Positions 37,901-53,300 of a DNA stretch of 64,000 nucleotides are shown here, in pieces (within the stretch, counting starts at the first letter, position 1; every line of letters starts with the position of its first letter). Source of the DNA: Calliopsis andreniformis (lineage: Eukaryota; Arthropoda; Insecta; Hymenoptera; Andrenidae); the NCBI RefSeq assembly GCF_051401765.1, contig NW_027480422.1, positions 11,178,001 to 11,242,000 of the forward strand, in the 5' to 3' direction. A model generated the notes under the pieces. It was not told the DNA's origin. It did no database searches and was given only the letters and a program-made list of their open reading frames with translations. A program made the translations under genes and the position numbers.

Positions 37901-38899
37901 AAGTCAACGCCAGAAGCATAAAATACAATATAAATACAACAGTTTTTCCCTTGTATAACAAGAATAATTGCAACCAGTGTGAAAGCTATGGTCATTTCTA
38001 CGTTCCGGGCAACCTAGGCTTCACTCTAGGGCGTTGCTCCACCACATCGAATAGCTGCGGCCTTAGAAGTCAACGTCAGAAGCATAAAATACAATATAAA
38101 TACAACACTATTTCCATCGTATAACAGGAATAATTGCAACCAGTGTGAAAGTGATGGTCATTTCTACGTTCCGGGCAACCTAGGCTTCAGTCTAGGGCGT
38201 GTTTCCCCCAGATCGAATAGTTAGGGCGAAGAAGCCTACGCCAGAAGCATAAAATACAATATAAATACCACAGTTTTTCCATCGTATAACAGGAATAATT
38301 GCAACCAGTGTGAATGGTATGGTCATTTCTACGTTCCGGGCAACCTAGGCTTCACTCTAGGGCATTGCTCCACCACATCGAATAGCTACGGCCTTAGAAG
38401 ACAACGCCAGAAGCACAAAATAAAATAAAAATACAAGAGTTATCCCATCGTCTAACAGGAATAATTACAACCAGTGTGAAAGTCATGGGCATTTCTACGT
38501 TCCGTGCAACCTAGGCTTCGCTCTAGGGCGTTGGTCCACCAGGCCGAATAGTTAGGGCCTTAGAAAACAACTCCAGACGCATAAAATACAATATAAATAC
38601 AACAGTTTTTCCACGGTATAGAACGAATAATTGCAACCAGTATGAAAGTTATGTTCATTTCTACGTTCCGGGCAACCTAGGCTTCACCCTAGGGCGTTGC
38701 TCCACCAGATCGAATAGTTAGGGCCTAAGAAGTCAACGCCAGAAGCGTAAAATACAATAGAAATACACCAGTTTTTCCATCGTATAACAGGAATAATTGC
38801 AACCAGTGTGAAAGATATGGTCATTTCTACGATACGGGCAACCTAGGCTTCACTCTAGGGCGTCATTCCACTTGATCGAATAGTTACGGCCTAAGAAGT

Positions 38900-41800
38900 C
38901 TACGCCAGAAGCATAAAATATAATATAAATACAACAGTTTTTCCATCGTATAACAGGAATAATTGCAACCAGAGTGAAGGTGATGGTCATTTCTCAGTTC
39001 CGGGCAACCTAGGCTTCACTATCGAGCGTTGCTCCACCAGATCGAATAGCTAGGACCTTAGAAGTCAACGCCAGAAGCACAAAATAAAATAAAAATACAA
39101 CAGTTATTCCATCGTATAACAGGAATAATTAACACCAGTGTGAAAGTAATGGGCATTTCCAAGTTCCGTGCAACCTAGGCTTCACTCTAGGGCGTTGGTC
39201 CACCAGGCCGAATAGTTAGGGCCTTAGAAAACAACTCCAGACGCATAAAATACAATATAAATACAACAGTCTTTCCACGGTATAAAACGAATAATTGCAA
39301 CCAGTATGAAAGTTACGGGCATTTCTACGTTCCGGGCAACCTCGGCTTCACCCTAAAGCGTTGCTCCACCAGATCGAATAGGTAGGGCCTAAGAAGTCAA
39401 CGCCAGAAGCATAAAATACAATATAAATACAACAGTCTTTCCCTTGTATAACTGAAATAATTGCAACCAGTGTGAAAGCTATGGTCATTTCTATGTTCCG
39501 AGCAACGTAGGTTTCGCTCTGTGGCGTAGCTCCACCACATCGAATAGTTAGGGCCTTAGAAGTCAATGCCAGAAGCATAAAATACAATATAAATACAACA
39601 GTTTTTCCATTGTATAAAATGAATAATTGCAAACAGTGAGGAAGTAATGGTCATTTCTACGTTCCGTGCAACCTAGGCTTCACTCTAGGGCGTTGCTGCA
39701 CCATCGAATAGTTAGGGCCTAAGAAGTCAACGCCAGAAGCATTGAATACAATATAAATACTACAGTTTTTCCCTTGTATAACAGAAATAATTGCAACCAG
39801 TGTGAAAGCTATGGTCATATCTACGTTCCGGGCAACATAGGCTTCACTCTAGGGCGTTGCTCCACCACATCGAATAGTTAGGGCCTTAGAAGTCAATGCC
39901 AGAAGCATAAAATACAATATAAATACTACAGTCTTTCCACTGTATAATATGAATAATTGCAAACAGTGTGGAAGTAATGGTCATTACTACGATCCGGGCA
40001 AGCTAGGCTTCACTCTAGGGCGTTGGTGCACCAGATCCAATAGTTAGGGCCTAAGAAGTCAACGCCAGGAGCACCAAATACAAAATAAATACAACAGTTT
40101 TTCCATCGTATAAAACGAATAAATGCAACCAGTATGAAAGTTATGGTTATTTCTACGTTCAGGGCAACCTAGGCTTCACCCTAGGGCGTTGCTCCACCAG
40201 ATCGAATAGTTAGGGCCTATGAAGTCAACGCCAGGAGCATAAAGTACGATATATGTACAACAGTCTTCCCATCATATAAAACGAATAATTGCAACCAGTC
40301 TGATAGTTATGGTCATTTCTACGTTCCGGGCAATCTAGGCTTCTCTCTAGGGCGTCGTTCCACCAGAACGAATAGTTAGGGCCTAAGAAGTCTACGCCAG
40401 AAGCATAAAATACAATACAAATACAACAGCTTTTCCATCGTATAACAGGAATAATTGCAACCAGTGTGAAAGGTATGGTCATTTCTACTTTACGGCCAAT
40501 CTAGGCTTCACTCTAGGGCGTTTCTCCACCACATCCATTAGCTGCGGCCTTAGAAGTCAACGCCAGAAGCATAAAACACAATATAGATAAAACAGTTTTT
40601 CAATCGTATAACAGGAATAATTGCAAACAGTGTGAAAGATATGGTCATTTCTACGTTGCGGGCATCCTAGGCTTCACTCCAGGGCATTGCTCCACCACAT
40701 CGAATAGCTACGGCCTTAGAAGTCAACGCCATAACTATAAAAAACAATATAAATACAACACTTTTTCCATTGTATAAAATGAATAAATGCAAACAGTGTG
40801 GAGGTAATGGTCATTTCTACTTTCCGGGCAACCTAGGCTTCACTCTAGGGCGTTTCTCCACCACATCGAATAGCTACGGCCTTAGAAGTCAACGTCTGAA
40901 GCATACAATATAATATAAATACAACAGTTTTTCCATCGTATAACAGGAATAATTGCAACCAGTTTGAAAGACATGGTCATTTCAGCATTCCGGGCAACCC
41001 AGGCTTCACTCTAGGGCCATGCTCCATCAGATCGAATAGTTAGGGCCTAAGAAGTCAACGCCAGAAGCATAAAATACAATATAAATACAACAGTTTTTCC
41101 CTTGTATAACAAGAATAATTGCAACCAGTGTGAAAGCTATGGTCATTTCTACGTTCCGGGCAACCTAGGCTTCACTCTAGGGCGTTGCTCCACCACATCG
41201 AATAGCTGCGGCCTTAGAAGTCAACGTCAGAAGCATAAAATACAATATAAATACAACACTTTTTCCATCGTATAACAGGAATAATTGCAACCAGTGTGAA
41301 AGTGATGGTCATTTCTACGTTCCGGGCAACCTAGGCTTCACTCTAGGGCGTGGTTCCCCCAGATCGAATAGTTAGGGCCTAAGAAGCCTACGCCAGAAGC
41401 ATAAAATACAATATAAATACCACAGTTTTTCCATCGTATAACAGGAATAATTGCAACCAGAGTGAAGGTGATGGTCATTTCTCAGTTCCGTGCAACCTAG
41501 GCTTCACTCTAGGGCGTTGGTCCACCAGGCCGAATAGTTAGGGCCTTAGAAAACAACTCCAGACGCATAAAATACAATATAAATACAACAGTCTTTCCAC
41601 GGTATAAAACGAATAATTGCAACCAGTATGAAAGTTACGGTCATTTCTACGTTCCGGGCAACCTCGGCTTCACCCTAAAGCGTTGCTCCACCAGATCGAA
41701 TAGTCAGGGCCTTAGGAGTCAACGCCAGCGGCATAAAATACAATACAAATACAACAGTTTTTCCATCGTATAACAAGAATAATTGCAACCAGTGTGAAAG

Positions 41801-44400
41801 TGATGGTCATTTCTACATTCCGGGCAACCTAGGCTACACTCTTGGGCGTTGCTCCACCAGATCGAATAGGTAGGGCCTAAGAAGTCAACGCCAGAAGCAT
41901 AAAATACAATATAAATACAACAGTCGTTCCATTGTATAACAGAAATAATTGCAACCAGTGTGAAAGCTATGGTCATTTCTATGTTCCGAGCAACGTAGGT
42001 TTCGCTCTGTGGCGTCGCTCCACCACATCGAATAGTTAGGGCCTTAGAAGTCAATGCCAGAAGCATAAAATACAATATAAATACAACAGTTTTTCCATTG
42101 TATAAAATGAATAATTGCAAACAGTGAGGAAGTAATGGTCATTTCTACGTTCCGTGCAACCTAGGCTTCACTCTAGGGCGTTGCTCCACCATCGAATAGT
42201 TAGGGCCTAAGAAGTCAACGCCAGAAGCATTAAATACAATATAAATACTACAGTTTTTCCCTTGTATAACAGAAATAATTGCAACCAGTGTGAAAGCTAT
42301 GGTCATATCTACGTTCCGGGCAACATAGGCTTCACTCTAGGGCGTTGCTCCACCACATCGAATAGTTAGGGCCTTAGAAGTCAATGCCAGAAGCATAAAA
42401 TACAATATAAATACTACAGTCTTTCCACTGTATAATATGAATAATTGCAAACAGTGTGGAAGTAATGGTCATTACTACGATCCGGGCAAGCTAGGTTTCA
42501 CTCTAGGGCGTTGGTGCACCAGATCCAATAGTTAGGGCCTAAGAAGTCAACGCCAGGAGCACCAAATACAAAATAAATACAACAGTTTTTCCATCGTATA
42601 AAACGAATAAATGCATACTGTGTGCAAGTAATGGTCATTTCTACGATCCGGGGAACCTAGGCATCACTCTAGGGCGTTGTTGAACCAGAGCGAATAGTTA
42701 GGGCCTAAGAAGTCAACTCCTGAAGCATAAAATACAATATAAATACAACAGTTTTTCCATTGTATAAAACGAATAATTGCAACCAGTATGAAAGTTATGG
42801 TTATTTCTACGTTCAGGGCAACCTAGGCTTCACCCTAGGGCGTTGCTCCACCAGATCGAATAGTTAGGGCCTATGAAGTCAACGCCAGAAGCATAAAGTA
42901 CGATATATGTACAACAGTCTTCCCATCATATAAAACGAATAATTGCAACCAGTCTGATAGTTATGGTCATTTCTACGTTCCGGGCAATCTAGGCTTCTCT
43001 CTAGGGCGTCGTTCCACCAGAACGAATAGTTAGGGCCTAAGAAGTCTACGCCAGAAGCATAAAATACAATACAAATACAACAGCTTTTCCATCGTATAAC
43101 AGGAATAATTGCAACCAGTGTGAAAGGTATGCTCATTTCTACTTTACGGGCAATCTAGGCTTCACTCTAGGGCGTTTCTCCACCACATCGAATAGCTACG
43201 GCCTTAGAAGTCAACGTCTGAAGCATACAATATAATATAAATACAACAGTTTTTCCATCGTATAACAGGAATAATTGCAACCAGTTTGAAAGACATGGTC
43301 ATTTCAGCATTCCGGGCAACCTAGGCTTCACTCTAGGGCGTTGCTCCACCACATCGTATAGCTACGGCCTTAGCAGTCAACGCCAGAGGCATAAAATACA
43401 AAATAAATACAACAGTTTTGCCATCGTATAACAAGAATAATTGCAACCAGTGTGAAAGTGATGGTCATTTCTACATTCCGGGCAACCTAGGCGTCACTCT
43501 AGGGCGTTGCTCCACCACATCGAATAGCTGCGGCCTTAGAAGTCAACGCCAGAAGCATAAAATACAATATAAATACAACACTTTTTCCATCGTATAACAG
43601 GAATAATTGCAACCAGTGTGAAAGTGATGGTCATTTCTACGTTCCGGGCAACCTAGGCTTCACTCTAGGGCGTGGTTCCCCCAGATCGAATAGTTAGGGC
43701 CTAAGAAGCCTACGCCAGAAGCATAAAATACAACATAAATACCACAGTTTTTCCATCGTATAACAGGAATAATTGCAACCAGAGTGAAGGTGATGGTCAT
43801 TTCTCAGTTCCGGGCAACCTAGGCTTCACTATCGAGCGTTGCTCCACCAGATCGAATAGCTAGGACCTTAGAAGTCAACGCCAGAAGCACAAAATAAAAT
43901 AAAAATACAACAGTTATTCCATCGTATAACAGGAATAATTAACACCAGTGTGAAAGTAATGGGCATTTCTAAGTTCCGTGCAACCTAGGCTTCACTCTAG
44001 GGCGTTGGTCCACCAGGCCGAATAGTTAGGGCCTTAGAAAACAACTCCAGACGCATAAAATACAATATAAATACAACAGTCTTTCCACGGTATAAAACGA
44101 ATAATTGCAACCAGTATGAAAGTTACGGTCATTTCTACGTTCCGGGCAACCTCGGCTTCACCCTAAAGCGTTGCTCCACCAGATCGAATAGTCAGGGCCT
44201 TAGGAGTCAACGCCAGCGGCATAAAATACAATACAAATACAACAGTTTTTCCATCGTATAACAAGAATAATTGCAACCAGTGTGAAAGTGATGGTCATTT
44301 CTACATTCCGGGCAACCTAGGCTACACTCTTGGGCGTTGCTCCACCTGACCGAATAGTCAGGGCCCAGGAAGTCAACGCCAGAAGCATAAAATACAATAT
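38900..44400. repeat. Three-copy higher-order block, about 14-15 monomers
   Basis: Markers CTCCAGACGCATAAA with AGTCTTTCCACGG recur at about 39240, 41563 and 44051, and the CACCCTAAAGCGTTG variant follows each. Offsets are 2,322 and 2,488 bp (14 and 15 monomers, each less 2 bp). The middle copy keeps an extra divergent monomer at about 42601-42766. The copies differ by substitutions and by whole monomers. Confidence 0.75.
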
Positions 44401-47400
44401 AAATACAACAGTTTTTCCATTGTATAACAGGAATAATTGCAACCAGTGTGAAAGGTATGGTCATTTCTACGTTCCGGGCAACCTAGGCTTCACTCTAGGG
44501 CGTTGCTCCACTACATCGAATAGCTGCGGCCTTAGAAGTCAACGCCAGAAGCATAAAATACAATATAAATACAACAGTTTATCAATCGTATAACAGGAAT
44601 AATTGCAAACACTGTGAAAAATATGGTCATTTCTACGTTGCCGCCATCCTAGGCATCACTCTAGGGCATTGCTCCACCACATCGAATAGCTACGGCCCTA
44701 GAAGACAACGCCATAACTATAAAATACAATATAAATACAACAGTCTATGCATCGTATAAAACGAATAATTGCAACCAGTCTGTTAGTTATGGTCATTTCT
44801 ACGTTCCGGGCAACCAAGACTTCACCCTAGGGCGTTTCTCCACCAGATCGAATAGTTAGGGCCTAAGAAGTCAATGCCAGAAGCATAAAATACAATATAA
44901 ATACAACAGTTTTTCAATCGTATAACAGGAATAATTGCAAACTGTGTGAAAAATATGGTCATTTCTACGTTGCGGGCATCCTAGGCATCACTCTAGGGCA
45001 TTGCTCCACCACATCGAATAGCTACGGCCTTAGAAGTCAACGCCATAACTATAAAAAACAATATAAATACAACAGTTTTTCCATTGTATAAAATGAATAA
45101 TTGCAAACAGTGTGGAGGTAATTGTCATTTCTACCTTCCGGGCAACCTAGGCTTCACTCTAGGGCGTTCCTCCACCACATCGAATAGCTACGCCCTTAGA
45201 AGTCAACGCCTGAAACATAAAATATAATATAAGTACAACAGTTTTTCCATCGTATAGCAGGAATAATTGCAACCAGTGTGAAAGACATGGTCATGTCTAC
45301 GTTCCGGGCAACCTAGGCTTCACTCTAGGGCGTTGCTCCACCACAACGAATGGCTACGGCCTTAGGAGTCAACGCCAGACGCATAAAATACAAAATAAAT
45401 ACAACAGTTTTTCCATCGTATAACAAGAATAATTGCAACCAGTGTGAAAAATATGGTCATTTCTACGTTGCGGGCATCCTAGGCTTCACTCTAGGGCGTT
45501 GCACCACCAGTTCGAATAGTTAGGGCCTTAGAAGTCAACGCCCGAAGCATAAAATACAAAATAAATAGAACAGTTTTTCCATTGTATAAAACGAATAATT
45601 GAAACCAGTTTGAAAGTTATGGTCATTCCTACGTTCCGCGCAACCTAGGCTTCACCCCTGGGCGTTGCTCCACCAGATCCAATAGTTAGGACCTAAGAAA
45701 TCAGCGCCAGAAGCATAAAATACAAAATAGATACAACAGCTTTTCCATCGTATATAATGTATATTTGCAAACAGTGTGAAGGCAATGGCCATTTCTACGT
45801 TCCGGGCAACCTAGGCTTCACCATAGGGCGTTGCTCCACCTGATCGAATTGTTAGGGCCTAAGAAGTCAACGCCAGCAGCATAAAATACGATATATGTGC
45901 AACAGTTTTACCGTCGTATAAAATGAATAATCGCAAACAGTGTGAAGGTAATGGTCATTTCTACATTCCGGGGAACCTAGGCTTCACTCTAGGGCGTTGC
46001 TGAACCAGATCGAATAGTTGGGGCCTTAGAAGTCAACGCCCGAAGCATAAAGTACAAAATAAATAGAACGGTTTTTCCATTGTATAAAACGAACAATTGA
46101 AACCAGTGTGAAAGTTATGGTCATTTCTACATTTCGCGCAACCTAGGCTTCATCCCTGGGCGTTGCTCCACCAGATCGAATAGTTAGGGCCTAAGAAGTC
46201 AATGCTAGAAGCATAAAATACGATATATGTACAACAGTTTTTCCATCGCATAAAATGTGTAATTGCAACCAGTGTGAAAGTAACAGACATTTCTACGTTC
46301 CGGGCATCCTAGACTTAACACTGAGGCATTGCACCACCAGATCGAATACATAGGGCCTTAGAAGTCAACGCCAGAAGCATAAAGTGCATTAAAAATCCAA
46401 CAGTTTGTCCATCGTATAACAGGAATAATTGCCACCAGTGTGAAAGTGATGGTCATTTCTGCATTCCGGGCAACCTAGGCTTCACTCTAGGGCGTTGTTC
46501 CTCCAGATAGAATAGTTAGGGCCCAGGAAGTCAACGCCAGAAGCATAAAATACAGTACAAATACAACAGTTTTTCCATGGTATACAGGAATAATTGCAAC
46601 CAGTGTGAAAGGTATGGTCATTTCTACGTTCCGGGCAACCTAGGCTTCACTCTAGGGCGTTGCTCCACCAGATCGAATAGCTAGGGACTTAGAAGTCAAC
46701 GCCAGAAGCATAAAATACAATAAAAATACAACAGTTTTCCCATCGTATAAAAGGAATAATTGCAACCAGTGTGAAAGTAATGGTCATTTCTACGTTCCCA
46801 GCAACCTAGGCTTCACTCTAGGGCGTTGTTCCTCCAGATCGAATAGCTAGGGCCTAAGAAGTCTACAGCAGAAGCATAAAATACAATATAAATACAACAG
46901 CTTTTCCATCGTATAAGACGAATAATTGCAATCCGTATGAAAATTATGGTCATTGCTACGTTCCGCGCAACCTAGGCTTCACCCTAGGTCGTTGCTCCAC
47001 CAGATCCAATAGTTAGGACATAAGAAGTCAACGCCAGAAGCGTAAAATACAAAATAGATACAACAGATTTTCCATCATATAACAGGAATAATTGCAACCA
47101 GTGTGAAAGGTATGGTCATGTCTACGTTCCGGGCAACATAGGCTTCACTCCAGGGCGTTGCTCCACCACATGGGATAGCTGCTGCCTTAGAAGTCAACGC
47201 CAGGAGCATAAAATACAATATAAACACCACAGTTTTTCCACCGTATAACGGGAATAATTGCAACCAGAGTGAAGGTGATGGTCATTTCTAAGTTCCGCGC
47301 AACCTAGGCTTCACTCTGGAGCGTTGCTCCACCAGATCGAATAGCTAGGACCTTAGAAGTCAGCGCCAGAAGCACAAAATAAAATAAAAATACAAGAGTT

Positions 47401-50399
47401 ATTCCATCGTATAACAGGAATAATTACAACCAGTGTGAAAGTAATGGGCATTTCTACGTTCCGTGCAACCTAGGCTTCACTCTAGGGCGTTGGTCCACCC
47501 GGCCGAATAGTTAGGGCTTTAGAAAACAACTCCAGACTCATAAAATACAATATAAATGCAACAGTTTTTCCCTTGTATAACAGGAATAATTGCAACCAGT
47601 ATGAAAGTTATGGTCATTTCTACGTTGCGGGCATCCTAGGCTTCACTCTAGGGCGTTGCTCCACCACATCGAATAGCTACGGCCTTAGGAGTCAACGCCA
47701 GAGGCATAAAATACAAAATAAATACAACAGTTTTTCCATCGTGTAACAGGAATAATTGCAACCAGTGTGAGAGTGATGGTCATTTCTACATTCCGGGAAA
47801 CCTAGGCTTCACTCTTGGGTGTTGCTCCACCAGATCGAATACATAGTGCCATAGAAGTCAACGCCAGAAGCATAAAGTACATTAAAAATCCAACAGTTTG
47901 TCCATCGTATAACAGGAGTAATTGCCACCAGTGTGAATGTGATGGTCATTTCTGCATTCCGGGCAACCTAGGCTTCACTCTAGGGCGTTGCTCCTCCAGA
48001 TAGAATAGTTAGGGCCCAGGAAGTCAACGCCAGAAGCATAAAATACAATAAAAATACAACAGTGTTTCCACGGTATAAAACGAATAATTGCAACCAGTAT
48101 GAAAGTTATGGTCATTTCTACGTTCCGGGCAACCTAGGCTTCACCCTGGGGCGTTGCTCCACCAGATCCAATAGTTAGGACATAAGAAGTCAACGCCAGA
48201 AGCATAAAATACAAAATAGATACAACAGATTTTCCAGCATATAACAGGAATAATTGCAACCAGTGTGAAAGTGATGGTCATTTCTACGTTCCCAGCAACC
48301 TAGGCTTCACTCTAGGGCGTTGTTCCTCCAGATCGAATAGCTAGGGCCTAAGAAGTCTACAGCAGAAGCATAAAATACAATGTAAATACAACAGTTTTTC
48401 CATCGTATAGCAGGAATAATTGCAACCAGTGTGAAAGTGATGGTCATTTCTACGTTCCGGGCAACCTAGGCTTCAGTCTAGGGCGTGGTACCCCCATATC
48501 GAATAGTTAGGTCCTAAGAAGTCAACGCTAGAAGCATAAAATACGATATATGTATAATAGCTTTTCCATCGTATCAAACGCATAAGTGCAACCAGTGTGA
48601 AAGCAATGGCCATTTCTACGTTCCGGGCATCCTAGACTTAACTCTAGGGCATTGCTCTACCAGATCGAATAGCTACGGCCTTAGAAGTCAACGCCCGAAG
48701 CATAAAATACAATAAAAATACAACAGTTTTTCCAACGTATAACAGGAATAACAGCAACCAGAGTGAAGGTGATGGTCACTTCTACGTTCCCAGCAACCTA
48801 GGCTTCACTCTAGGGCGTTCTTCCTCCAGATAGAATAGCTAGGGCCTAAGAAGTCTACAGCAGAAGCATAAAATACAATATAAATACAACAGTTTTTCCA
48901 TCGTATAACAGGAATAATTGCAACCAGAGTGAAGGTGTTGGTCATTTCTAAGTTCCGGGCAACCTATGCTTCACTCTAGAGCGTTGCTCCGCCAGATCGA
49001 ATAGCTAGGGCCTTAGAAGTCAACGCCAGAAGCATAAAATACAAAATAAATACAACAGTTTTTCCATCGTATAACAAGAATAATTGCAACCAGTGTGAGA
49101 GTGATGGTCATTTCTACATTCCGGGAAACCTAGGCTTCACTCTAGGGCGTTGCTCCATCAGATCGAATACATAGTGCCATAGAAGTCAACGCCAGGAGCA
49201 TAGAGTACATTAAAAATCCAACAGTTTGTCCATCGTATAACAGGAGTAATTGCCACCAGTGTGAAAGTGATGGTCATTTGTGCATTCCGGGCAACCTAGG
49301 CTTCACTCTAGGGCGTTGCTCCACCACATCGGATAGCTGCGGCCTTAGAAGTCAACGCCAGAAGCATAAAATACAATATAAATACAACAGTTTTTCAATC
49401 GTATAACAGGAATAATTGCAAACAGTGTGAAAGATATGGTCATTTCTACGTTCCGTGCAACCTAGGCTTCACTCTAGGGCGTTGGTCCACCAGGCCGAAT
49501 AGTTAGGACCTTAGAAAACAACTCCAGACTCATAAAATACAATATAAATACAACAGTGTTTCCACGGTAAAAACGAATAATTGCAACCAGTATGAAAGTT
49601 ATGGACATTTCTACGTCCCGGGCAACCTCGGCTTCACCCTAGGGCGTTGCTCCACCAGATCCAATAGTTAGGACATAAGAAGTCAACGCCAGAAGTATAA
49701 AATACAAAATAGATACAACAGATTTTCCAGCATATAACAGGAATAATTGCAACCAGTGTGAAAGTGATGGTCATTTCTACGTTCCCAGCAACCTAGGCTT
49801 CACTCTAGGGCGTTGTTCCTCCAGATCGAATAGCTAGGGCCTAAGAAGTCTACAGCAGAAGCATAAAATACAATGTAAATACAACAGTTTTTCCATCGTA
49901 TAACAAGAATAATTGCAACCAGTGTGAGAGTGATGGTCATTTCTACATTCCGGGAAACCTAGGCTTCACTCTTGGGCGTTGCTCCACCAGATCGAATACA
50001 TAGTGCCATTGAAGTCAACGTCAGAAGCATAAAGTACATTAGAAATCCAACAGTTTGTCCATCGTATAACAGGAGTAATTGCCACCAGTGTGAAGGTGAT
50101 GGTCATTTCTGCATTCCGGGCAACCTAGGCTTCACTCTAGGGCCTTGCCCCTCCAGATAGAATAGTTTGGGCCCAGGAAGTCAACGCCAGAAGCATAAAA
50201 TAAAATATAAATACAATACTTTTTCCCTTGTATAACAGGAATAATTGCAACCAGTGTGAAAGGTATGGTCATTTCTACGTTCCGGGCAACCTAGGCTTCA
50301 CTCTAGGGCGTTGCTCCACCACATCGGATAGCTGCGGCCTTAGAAGTCAACGCCAGAAGCACAAAATAAAATAAAAATGCAACAGTTATTCCATCGTAT

Positions 50400-53300
50400 A
50401 ACAGGAATAATTACAACCAGTGTGAAAGTAATGGGCATTTCTACGTTCCGTGCAACCTAGGCTTCACTCTAGGGCGTTGGTCCACCCGGCCGAATAGTTA
50501 GGGCCTTAGAAAACAACTCCAGACTCATAAAATACAATATAAATACAACATTTTTCCACGGTATAAAACGAATAATTGCAACCAGTATGAAAGTTATGGT
50601 CATTTCTACGTTACGGGCAACCTAGGCTTCACCCTAGGGCGTTGCTCCACCAAATCGAATAGTTAGGGCCTAAGAAGTCAACGCCAGAAGCATAAAATAC
50701 AAAATAAACACAACAGTTTTTCCATCGTATAACAGGAATAATTGCAACCAGTGTGAGAGTGATGGTCATTTCTACATTCCGGGAAACCTAGGCTTCACTC
50801 TAGGGCGTTGCTCCACCAGATCGAATACATAGTGCCATAGAAGTCAACGCCAGAAGCATAAAGTACATTAAAAATCCAACAGTTTGTCCATCGTATAACA
50901 GGAGTAATTGCCACCAGTGTGAAAGTGATGGTTATTTCTGCATTCCGGGCAACCTAGGCTTCTCTGTAGGGCGTTGCTCCTCCAGATAGAATAGTTAGGG
51001 CCCAGGAAGTCAACGCCAGAAGCATATAATAAAATATAAATACAACAGTTTTTCCCTTGTATAACAGGAATAATTGCAACCAGTGTGAAAGGTATGGTCA
51101 TTTCTACGTTCCGGGCAACCTAGGCTTCACTCTAGGGCGTTGCTCCACCACATCGGATAGCCGCGGCCTTAGTAGTCAACGCCAGAAGCATAAAATACAA
51201 TATAAATACAACAGTTTTTCAATCGTATAACAGGAATAATTGCAAACAGTGTGGAAGATATGGTCATTTCTACGTTGCGGGCATCCTAGGCTTCACTCTA
51301 GGGCATTGCTCCACCACATCGAATAGCTACGGCCTTAGAAGTCAACGACCGAAGCATAAAATGCAATAAAAATACAACAGTTTTTCCATCGTATAACAGG
51401 AATAACAGCAACCAGAGTGAAGGTGATGGTCACTTCTAAGTTCCGGGCAACCTAGGCTTCACTCTAGAGCGTTGCACCACCAGATCGAATAGCTAGGGCC
51501 TAAGAAGTCTACAGCAGAAGCATAAAATACTATATAAATACAACAGTTTTTCCATCGTATAACAGGAATAATTGCAACCAGAGTGAAGGTGTTGGTCATT
51601 TCTAAGTTCCGGGCAACCTATGCTTCACTCTAGAGCGTTGCTCCTCCAGATCGAATAGCTAGGGCCTTAGAAGTCAACGCCAGAAGCACAAAATAAAATA
51701 AAAATACAACAGTTATTCCATCGTATAACAGGAATAATTACAACCAGTGTGAAAGTAATGGGCATTTCTACGTTCCGTGCAATCTAGGCTTCACTCTAGG
51801 GCGTTGGTCCACCCGGCCGAATAGTTAGGGCCCTAGAAAACAACTCCAGACTCATAAAATACAATATAAATACAACAGTTTTTCCACGGTATAAAACGAA
51901 TAATTGCAACCAGTATGAAAGTTATGGTCATTTCTACGTTACGGGCAACCTAGGCTTCACCCTTGGGCGTTGCTCCACCAAATCGAATAGTTAGGGCCTA
52001 AGAAGTCAACGCCAGAAGCATAAAATACAAAATAAATACAACAGTTTTTCCATCGTCTAACAAGAATAATTGCAACCAGTGTGAGAGTGATGGTCATTTC
52101 TACATTCCGGGAAACCTAGGCTTCACTCTAGGGCGTTGCTCCACCAGATCGAATACATAGTGCCATAGAAGTCAACGCCAGGAGCATAAAGTACATTAAA
52201 AATCCAACAGTTTGTCCATCGTATAACAGGAGTAATTGCCACCAGTGTGAAAGTGATGGTCATTTGTGCATTCCGGGCAACCTAGGCTTCACTCTAGGGC
52301 GTTGCTCCACCACATCGGATAGCTGCGGCCTTAGAAGTCAACGCCAGAAGCATAAAATACAATATAAATACAACAGTTTTTCAATCGTATAACAGGAATA
52401 ATTACAACCAGTGTGAAAGTAATGGGCACTTCTACGTTCCGTGCAATCTAGGCTTCACTGTAGGGCGTTGGTCCACCAGGTCGAATAGATAGGGCCTTAG
52501 AAAACAACTCCAGACGCATAAAATACAATATAAATACAACAGTTTTTCCACGGTATAAAACGAATAATTGCAACCAGTATGAAAGTTATGGTCATTTCTA
52601 CGTTCCGGGCAACCTAGGCTTCACCCTAGGGCGTTGCTCCACCAGATCGAATAGTTAGGGCCCAGGAAGTCAACGCCAGAAGCATAAAATACAATATAGA
52701 TGCAACAGTTTTTCCCTTGCATAACAGGAATAATTGCAACCAGTGTGAAAGGTATGGTCATTTCTACGTTCCGGGCAACATAGGCTTCACTCTAGGGCGT
52801 TGCTCCACCACATCGGATAGCTGCTGCCTTAGAAGACAACGCCAGGAGCATAAAATACAATATAAACGCCACAGTTTTTCCATCGTATAACGGGAATAAT
52901 TGCAACCAGTATGAAAGTTATGGTCATTTCTACGTTGCGGGCATCCTAGGCTTCACTCTAGGGCGTTGCTCCACCACATCGAATAGCTACGGCCTTAGGA
53001 GTCAACGCCAGAGGCATAAAATACAAAATAAATACAACAGTTTTTCCATCGTATAACAGGAATAATTGCAACCAGTGTGAGAGTGATGGTCATTTCTACA
53101 TTCCGGGAAACCTAGGCTTCACTCTAGGGCGTTGCTCCACCAGATCGAATACATAGTGCCATAGAAGTCAACGCCAGAAGCATAAAGTACATTAAAAATC
53201 CAACAGTTTGTCCATCGTATAACAGGAGTAATTGCCACCAGTGTGAAAGTGATGGTCATTTCTGCATTCCGGGCAACCTAGGCTTCTCTCTAGGGCGTTG

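Noticed and set aside
41719..42120. Longest minus-strand satellite ORF (133 codons)
   Set aside because: It is antisense translation of two to three monomers; near copies elsewhere are broken at different points. Nothing resembles a known protein.
44330..44593. Satellite ORFs on the + strand with a C-x2-C-x4-H pattern resembling a zinc knuckle
   Set aside because: The fourth ligand is not at the right spacing, the same peptide recurs in many monomers with stops, and the frame rotates because 166 is not a multiple of 3. No start context or selection is visible.
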